From NCBI GenBank assembly GCA_016929875.1, contig JAFGHZ010000122.1, positions 1-17,071 on the forward strand: a stretch of 17,071 bases of DNA. The letters run 5' to 3'. Each line of letters starts with the position of its first letter. The first letter of the stretch is position 1. The DNA comes from Dehalococcoidales bacterium. GTDB lineage: Bacteria > Chloroflexota > Dehalococcoidia > Dehalococcoidales > Fen-1064. The translations under genes and the position numbers were made by a program. This document shows positions 13,081-17,071 of this stretch, piece by piece. The notes beneath the pieces were generated by a model. The model had not been told where the DNA came from. It saw nothing but the letters and a program-made list of their open reading frames with translations, and made no database searches.

Positions 13081-13142
13081 GATGTTTACGAGATGCTTCG
13101 CTCTATTCACCTCAAGTCAGGGGCAAATGGCTCAGCATGACA
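13081..13142 (-). repeat. Dispersed TGTCATGCTGAGC...GAAGCATCTCG repeat
   Basis: On the minus strand it starts TGTCATGCTGAGCC and continues to AGAGCGAAGCATCTCG. This is a palindromic repeat type seen in many bacterial genomes (recalled, not searched). It begins within the last codons of ksgA, supplying the final Ser-Cys and the stop codon. Confidence 0.55.
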
Positions 13143-13983
13143 TTTTGCGATTGAATGCTTTACATAATAGCAGCCATTCGTCGATGGTCAGCGTCTCCGC
13201 GCGTCTGGCGGGGTCGATTTTAATTTCCTGCAGTAGCGGAATGATATCGCTTTTTTGTATTTTTAAACCGTTTGCCAGCGAATTCGCCAGTTGCTTTCGA
13301 TTGGCGCTGAAGCCTGCCCTGACGATATCGAAGAATCCGGCGGCATCCTTTTTGGTTATCTTCGGTTCGGGGTAAGTCTCGATTCTGAGGATTGCCGAAT
13401 CGACCTTCGGAGGCGGATAGAAACTTCTTGCCGGGATTTTATCGACCATCTTCGGCTTGCCGTATATCTGCACGCTGACGCTGAGCAGGCTCATTTCGCC
13501 GGGCCGGGCGGTGATTTGCTTTGCCACTTCCTTCTGTACCATCAAAACCATCAGAGCGGGCTTGTTTTCCGATTCCAGGAAATGACGGATGACCGCCGAG
13601 GTGATGTAATAGGGCAGGTTCGCCACTACCTTGTAACCGGTCTTTTTCATGGGCAATTCCGAAGGCTTGACCTTCAGCACATCTTCGTTGATGACGGTTA
13701 CCTTGCCCGAATTTTTGAAGTTCTCTTCCAGAATCCCCGACAGCTTTTCATCCAGCTCGATGGCGATGACTTTTCCCGCCTGTTCTGCCAGTTCCTGAGT
13801 CAGCACACCCAGCCCGGGGCCTACTTCGACGACGGTATCGGCGTGGGACAACTCAGCCGCCGCGGTGATTTTTTTGAGTATGCCGCCATCGACCAGGAAG
13901 TGCTGTCCCAGCCCTTTTCTGGCATGCAAGTCGTAGCTTGCCAGCAGTTTTTTTGTACGGGTCAGCAGGGATTCGGTCTGCAT
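13132..13983 (-). CDS. rsmA: 16S rRNA (adenine-N6,N6) dimethyltransferase
   Basis: 283 aa, also known as KsgA. Dimethylates two adjacent adenines in the 3'-terminal hairpin of 16S rRNA during small-subunit assembly, using S-adenosylmethionine. Seen: KGLGQHFL (23-30), SAM motif I VEVGPGLG (52-59), acidic Glu76 (IELDE), NED (99-101), and the catalytic NLPYYIT (122-128), then SFYPPPKVDSAILRIE. The ATG at 13981-13983 has AGGAC upstream; 20 nt separate it from the patatin stop, so the genes are likely co-transcribed. The last residues (MSC and stop) are written by a dispersed repeat, so the natural C-terminus may have been altered. Confidence 0.95.
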   Translation of the reverse strand: MQTESLLTRTKKLLASYDLHARKGLGQHFLVDGGILKKITAAAELSHADTVVEVGPGLGVLTQELAEQAGKVIAIELDEKLSGILEENFKNSGKVTVINEDVLKVKPSELPMKKTGYKVVANLPYYITSAVIRHFLESENKPALMVLMVQKEVAKQITARPGEMSLLSVSVQIYGKPKMVDKIPARSFYPPPKVDSAILRIETYPEPKITKKDAAGFFDIVRAGFSANRKQLANSLANGLKIQKSDIIPLLQEIKIDPARRAETLTIDEWLLLCKAFNRKMSC

Positions 13984-14003
13984 ATATTTTGTCCTGCCGT
14001 AAG

Positions 14004-14795
14004 TCAGCGTATCGATAATTTACGCTTTATTTCGGGGAGAAGGCTCCATGCTGCCAGTTCGCCTTTTTCGATGCATTCCTCGGCGCGCTGAAAGTCCGTA
14101 AAGGCGATTGCCGTAACGTCCGGCTGAATGACGACATCGGACCCCTGTATTGAAGTCTCGATGAATTTGGAATCGAGGATATAAAAGGCCTTCATCATAA
14201 TCGAAAAGATGTTCGGCTCCCTGTTGTCGCTGACCGATTTGTAGGGGAGCACGTTAACGGAAATGATGAAATCCGCGCCCATGTCGCGGACGGTCTTTGT
14301 CGGCACGGGATTCAGCAGTCCGCCGTCGACGAGATACCGTCCGTCCAGTTTCGGCACGGTGAACACCACCGGGACCGAAGCACTTGCCCTGACAGCTTCC
14401 CAGACCTTACCTTCCTTGATGACTATTTCCTCGCCGGTATCGATATCGACCGCCACACAGGAAAAAGGGATAGAGAGGTCGCGGAATCTGGTATCAGCAC
14501 CGATGGCTGTTCTCAACTCGTTTTCGATGCGGTGGCCCTTTATCAAACCCGTACGCGGCACGGTGAAATCGGAGAAATATCTTATCTTTCTCGAACCGAA
14601 AGCGATTGCCAGTTCGCGCATCAATTTAACGTTTCTCGTACGGGAATAGATAGAGCCGACGATAGCGCCCATGCTGGTGCCGGCAATCATATCGATGGGT
14701 ATCTCTTCCCTCTCCAGGACGTCCAGTACCCCGATATGCGCCAGTCCACGGGCGGCGCCGCCGCCTAATGCCAGTCCGACTTTCTTGCGGGCCAT
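14004..14795 (-). CDS. Patatin-like phospholipase (RssA/NTE type)
   Basis: 263 aa from the ATG at 14793-14795 (MARKKVGLAL). The frame runs on to a TTG at 14822, and AAGGAG lies between the two at 15 nt from the ATG, so the start is not certain. Seen: oxyanion glycine loop GGGAARG (11-17), nucleophile Ser41 in GTSMG (39-43), and the dyad Asp157 in VDGG. These are all the parts of a Ser-Asp acyl hydrolase acting on phospholipids or lysophospholipids. No transmembrane or cyclic-nucleotide domain. Upstream of ksgA by 20 nt. The role is unknown; membrane lipid turnover is likely. CBASS CapV-type effectors share the fold, but no cyclase or other CBASS gene is here. Confidence 0.87.
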   Translation of the reverse strand: MARKKVGLALGGGAARGLAHIGVLDVLEREEIPIDMIAGTSMGAIVGSIYSRTRNVKLMRELAIAFGSRKIRYFSDFTVPRTGLIKGHRIENELRTAIGADTRFRDLSIPFSCVAVDIDTGEEIVIKEGKVWEAVRASASVPVVFTVPKLDGRYLVDGGLLNPVPTKTVRDMGADFIISVNVLPYKSVSDNREPNIFSIMMKAFYILDSKFIETSIQGSDVVIQPDVTAIAFTDFQRAEECIEKGELAAWSLLPEIKRKLSIR

Positions 14796-14901
14796 TTTGA
14801 TACTATCCGGCTCCTTATGCAAAGATTGTCATTCTCTGTCCTCACGCTTCACTCAGGATAAATGCAGGCAGAGAATCTATAGTATTCATTCATTTTTATG
14901 G

Positions 14902-14925
14902 ATTCCCCTCCTTCGGGGGAATGAC
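14902..14925. repeat. ATTCCCC/GGGGAAT hairpin repeat
   Basis: ATTCCCC (14902-14908) and GGGGAAT (14916-14922), followed by GAC. A diverged member of the family at 11409-11432. It sits in the 190-nt herA-patatin gap, which also has a TCTCACTC-like degraded repeat piece at 14835-14860. Confidence 0.6.
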
Positions 14926-14950
14926 TATATTATTTGTGGGATGGCAATTT

Positions 14951-14970
14951 TCTCCCTTTTTAAAGGGAGA
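14951..14970. repeat. Hairpin downstream of herA
   Basis: TCTCCCTTT (14951-14959) and AAAGGGAGA (14962-14970) form a near-perfect hairpin 15 nt after the herA stop. On the minus strand it is followed by AAAATT, not T, so it is a weak terminator candidate; it may be another dispersed repeat. Confidence 0.5.
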
Positions 14971-14985
14971 GTAAGAGGGATTTTA

Positions 14986-16605
14986 TTATTCGAACAGTTC
15001 CTCGATGTCTTTCTCGGCCTTTTTTATATTGCCGCTGTCGCGGGTGAACTCTTTGTAGGATTCCTCGGTGCCCCAGTCTCTGGGACGGAAGGCGACAGGC
15101 ATCGGCACGGCATGTCCGAAGATAAGAGCCTGTTGTTTGGACGCCAGCCTCGCCAGAACCGTTTTCAGGTCGTTCTTGCCGGCCACGCCCGCCAGCACGG
15201 CATCGATGTCCCTTTCATTGTCCAGCAGACAGGTGATCTTGGTGCCCAGCTGCGACATTACTTCCTCGTCGATGGCGCTGGGGCGCTGGTCGACGACGAG
15301 CAGGGTGACATTGTATTTGCGCATCTCGCGGGCGATGGTCCCGAAGATGGAATAGCTGGCGATTTCGCGGTCGAGGAACTTATGCGCTTCCTCGATGGTA
15401 ATGACCAGAGGGGACGGAGGCGCCACATTACCCGCCATCGAGGCTTCCATCTTTCTCTGGTAGTGGTTATAGATACGGCGAGCGAGCATATTGGCGACCA
15501 GCATATAGGCGGTGATATCGCGGTATCTGCCGAATTCCAGCACCACGTTGACGCCCCTCTCCAGGTATTGCAGGAGACCGTCCACGGCGTTCACCGGGGC
15601 GTGCGCTACGATAAAAGGCAATCGCCGTATTGTCCCCAGCCCGCGTTTCAGGTTCTGGAAGGTGCTCTCGTGGATGTTCATCTGCTGGAGCATGTCCCTC
15701 GTCTCGTCGGAATCGGAGATATCGAGGGCTTTTTGAATCCAGTCTTTACCGAACCGGCGGCGCAGTTGATAGACCGCTTCCACGGCGGCGTCGGTGAGAT
15801 TCAATGTTTGGCGTAACAGGGCGATGTCCTCCGGTTCGATTTCATCGTAGCCTATTTTCACGGCGAAGTCGGTACTCACCCCGCGGTGCCGTGAGTTTTC
15901 CTCGTCGATGGTGAAGACAGCCACTTTCGATTGAAAGAGCGGTTTCAGGGCTTTGACGGTGCGCTGTCCGCCCTCGCTGCTCCCCGCCCAGCCGTATTCG
16001 TTGTGCATGTCGAAGATGAGGTTGGTCGCTTTGCTCTTCTGCAGCATACCGATGAGCAAAAGGCGCGTGAGGAAGGTCTTGCCGGTGCCGCTCTTGCCGA
16101 AAATGCCGTTACTGCGCTTCACCAGCTCTTCGAGGTTGAGGCAAAGCTTCGTTTCCATATCGAGGGGATTGCCGATGTAGAAGCGGGAGCCGTCCTCCTT
16201 GCCGAAGACCAGGTCCATATCCTGTTCCGATGCCAGCTTTACCTTCGAGAAATGGCTGGGGACGGTCTTCACCGGCTGGGGGCCTTCGGTAACACTGTCG
16301 GCGTCTCCCCCGATGGTCAGCATCGGCAGGACGTGCAAGGCGCCGTAGGTCGCCGTGCCGTCCAGTACTTCCGCCGCGAAGGTATCGTTAGAGGCGGGCG
16401 GGGCGATGGCTATTTCTTTATCGGTAACTCCCAGGCTGATATCTGTGACCATCCCGAAGAAGCGGCGTTTCTTGCCGTCGATGGTCACGTACCGCCCGAC
16501 GACCATATCTTCCACCGAAGCGGAGCCGTCCAGACGGACTTCGACGCCTTTTTCTACCGAGCCTTCGACGACGATGCCGAGATTTTTATTATTTTCAGAG
16601 TCCAT
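14986..16605 (-). CDS. HerA-like hexameric DNA translocase/ATPase
   Basis: 539 aa. The N-terminal ~100 residues (GIVVEGSVEKGVEVRLDG, VGRYVTIDGKKRRFFGMVTDI) look like the HAS barrel of HerA. The FtsK/HerA ATPase core (DUF87) follows, with Walker A GKSGTGKT (170-177), Walker B VITIEEAH (401-408, with Glu405/Glu406), an arginine-rich FGTIAREMRKYNVTLLVVDQRP segment (421-442) and a C-terminal QLGTKITCLL. HerA translocates on double-stranded DNA and in archaea works with the NurA nuclease in 5'-end resection at breaks. The ATG (16603-16605) lies 4 nt after the stop of the upstream gene, whose end includes GAGG. No SIR2 or DUF4297 partner is visible, so an antiphage Sir2-HerA system is not supported from here. 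Confidence 0.88.
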   Translation of the reverse strand: MDSENNKNLGIVVEGSVEKGVEVRLDGSASVEDMVVGRYVTIDGKKRRFFGMVTDISLGVTDKEIAIAPPASNDTFAAEVLDGTATYGALHVLPMLTIGGDADSVTEGPQPVKTVPSHFSKVKLASEQDMDLVFGKEDGSRFYIGNPLDMETKLCLNLEELVKRSNGIFGKSGTGKTFLTRLLLIGMLQKSKATNLIFDMHNEYGWAGSSEGGQRTVKALKPLFQSKVAVFTIDEENSRHRGVSTDFAVKIGYDEIEPEDIALLRQTLNLTDAAVEAVYQLRRRFGKDWIQKALDISDSDETRDMLQQMNIHESTFQNLKRGLGTIRRLPFIVAHAPVNAVDGLLQYLERGVNVVLEFGRYRDITAYMLVANMLARRIYNHYQRKMEASMAGNVAPPSPLVITIEEAHKFLDREIASYSIFGTIAREMRKYNVTLLVVDQRPSAIDEEVMSQLGTKITCLLDNERDIDAVLAGVAGKNDLKTVLARLASKQQALIFGHAVPMPVAFRPRDWGTEESYKEFTRDSGNIKKAEKDIEELFE

Positions 16606-16609
16606 ATTA

Positions 16610-17071
16610 TTATTTCAGCCTCATCAGAATTGTCTTGAGCCGCTGGTAATCGCCGCTGAGGATAGAGGTCAGCGCTTTGCCGCCGGCTACCAGAAAAGCA
16701 TGCGGGTCCGGCTGTGCCTTGCTCATTTCCCGCAGGGCGGCGGCGATGACGTCTTCGATGGAGACGGGCAGACGGGTGGAGGTCAGTATGCCGAGAAAAT
16801 CGAACGATTGGCTGAACTCTCCGACCTCTTCATTAGCGCACAGGTGGACGAAAGAGTGGATGTGCGCCGGTACGGACGGCAGGTACTGGTATATTTTGTC
16901 GCCGGCGCGGTGTCCGACCACTAAAACCTGGAATTCGCTTCTCAATAATTTTGTTAATTGGGGATTGGACTGATAGACGGCTTCTTCCGAGGCCTCGTCC
17001 TTTCCTCTGGCGATGGGGCGCCTGCCCGGCTCAATGCCGGCGGTGCCCGCCTGGCAGACGATTCCGTAAAT
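16610..17071 (-). CDS. 3' part of the gene upstream of herA, candidate NurA-like nuclease
   Basis: Partial: the frame is open to the window edge and gives 153 residues, with its start outside the window. A TTG-started shorter version (from 16945) is only part of it; the preceding in-frame residues (AVYQSNPQLTKLL) continue naturally. I do not recognise a domain with certainty. Visible: a hydrophobic strand FQVLVVGH, a loop YLPSVPAHIHSFVHLC, a helix SIEDVIAAALREMSK and a C-terminal helical HAFLVAGGKALTSILSGDYQRLKTILMRLK. The 4-nt spacing to herA suggests a functional pair, and NurA is the standard partner, but its catalytic Asp/Glu residues would lie further upstream and cannot be seen. Could equally be an uncharacterised HerA partner. 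Confidence 0.6.
   Translation of the reverse strand: MYGIVCQAGTAGIEPGRRPIARGKDEASEEAVYQSNPQLTKLLRSEFQVLVVGHRAGDKIYQYLPSVPAHIHSFVHLCANEEVGEFSQSFDFLGILTSTRLPVSIEDVIAAALREMSKAQPDPHAFLVAGGKALTSILSGDYQRLKTILMRLK

Noticed and set aside
13291..14091. 266-codon plus-strand frame opposite ksgA
   Set aside because: Antisense shadow of ksgA, whose motifs are complete.
14004..14795. Patatin as a CBASS effector with herA as a defence gene
   Set aside because: No CD-NTase, Cap2/Cap3 or regulator gene nearby. The patatin is a bare RssA-type domain in a row with ksgA and ispE, which is housekeeping context.
14671..15816. Long open frame (381 codons) on the plus strand opposite herA and patatin
   Set aside because: It is antisense to two well-supported genes, has a low-complexity His/Gly-rich translation with no family resemblance, and has no ribosome site. 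A by-product of GC-rich codon use on the other strand.
14986..16605. Sir2-HerA or DUF4297-HerA antiphage system
   Set aside because: The visible part of the neighbour has no SIR2 or DUF4297 features, and herA has the N-terminal barrel typical of repair HerA. Not excluded, since the neighbour is incomplete.
1..17071. CRISPR array, insertion sequence, prophage or integrase attachment site at the tRNA
   Set aside because: No regularly spaced repeats, transposase, integrase or phage-like genes were found. The tRNA is at the edge of the window, but its neighbour on the right is an ordinary gene.

Overview
This window looks like a chromosomal segment from an anaerobic bacterium, most likely a member of the Chloroflexota (Dehalococcoidia-like). 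That placement is an inference. It rests on the mix of a rubrerythrin, an MEP-pathway gene (ispE), an archaeal-type HerA with an N-terminal HAS-like barrel, a UPF0200-type P-loop kinase, a DUF2680 secreted protein, and intergenic gaps full of short GC-rich palindromic repeats. Nothing in the window is phage, plasmid, insertion-sequence or CRISPR. The genes are mainly housekeeping and metabolic, and most lie on the minus strand.

Layout, left to right. A CAU-anticodon tRNA (11-87) is overlapped antisense by the end of an SRPBCC-fold protein. Next come an nfeD-stomatin membrane-quality pair (1592-2062 and 702-1592, overlapping by 1 nt) and a YqhD-type alcohol dehydrogenase followed by a two-TM potassium channel with an unrecognised cytosolic domain. 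A small exported DUF2680 protein (plus strand, strong terminator) sits between two copies of a roughly 200-bp intergenic repeat. Then come deoxypyrimidine nucleotide genes: a Dcd/Dut-family dUTPase (plus), converging on a kinase-like gene and a dCMP deaminase with a 4-nt overlap (minus). A third copy of the intergenic repeat separates these from a MATE exporter, whose promoter carries a perfect dyad in the -35/-10 spacer. After that are a short CCA-adding-enzyme-like nucleotidyltransferase (plus), a eukaryote/fungal-type ketol-acid reductoisomerase, a rubrerythrin, the trio patatin-ksgA-ispE, and a herA-like ATPase with the 3' part of its upstream partner running off the window edge.

How the genes fit together. 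dUTPase and dCMP deaminase both deliver dUMP for thymidylate synthesis. NfeD and stomatin are a known membrane-raft partnership. KsgA (16S rRNA dimethylation) and IspE (isoprenoid precursor) are a frequent gene pair. HerA and its upstream neighbour may be an end-resection pair, but the neighbour is only partly visible and I could not identify it firmly.

I found no clear new multi-gene system. The most interesting signals are non-coding: (1) a three-copy intergenic element with a conserved hairpin that shows compensatory base changes and possible flanking direct repeats; (2) a perfect 9-bp dyad exactly filling the promoter spacer of the MATE gene, combined with a non-ATG start; (3) an inverted-repeat pair of 'TTGCGAG...GGCAATCT' arms that recurs as a solo arm; (4) gene 3' ends (cca, ksgA, the SRPBCC gene) that run into terminators, repeats or a tRNA.
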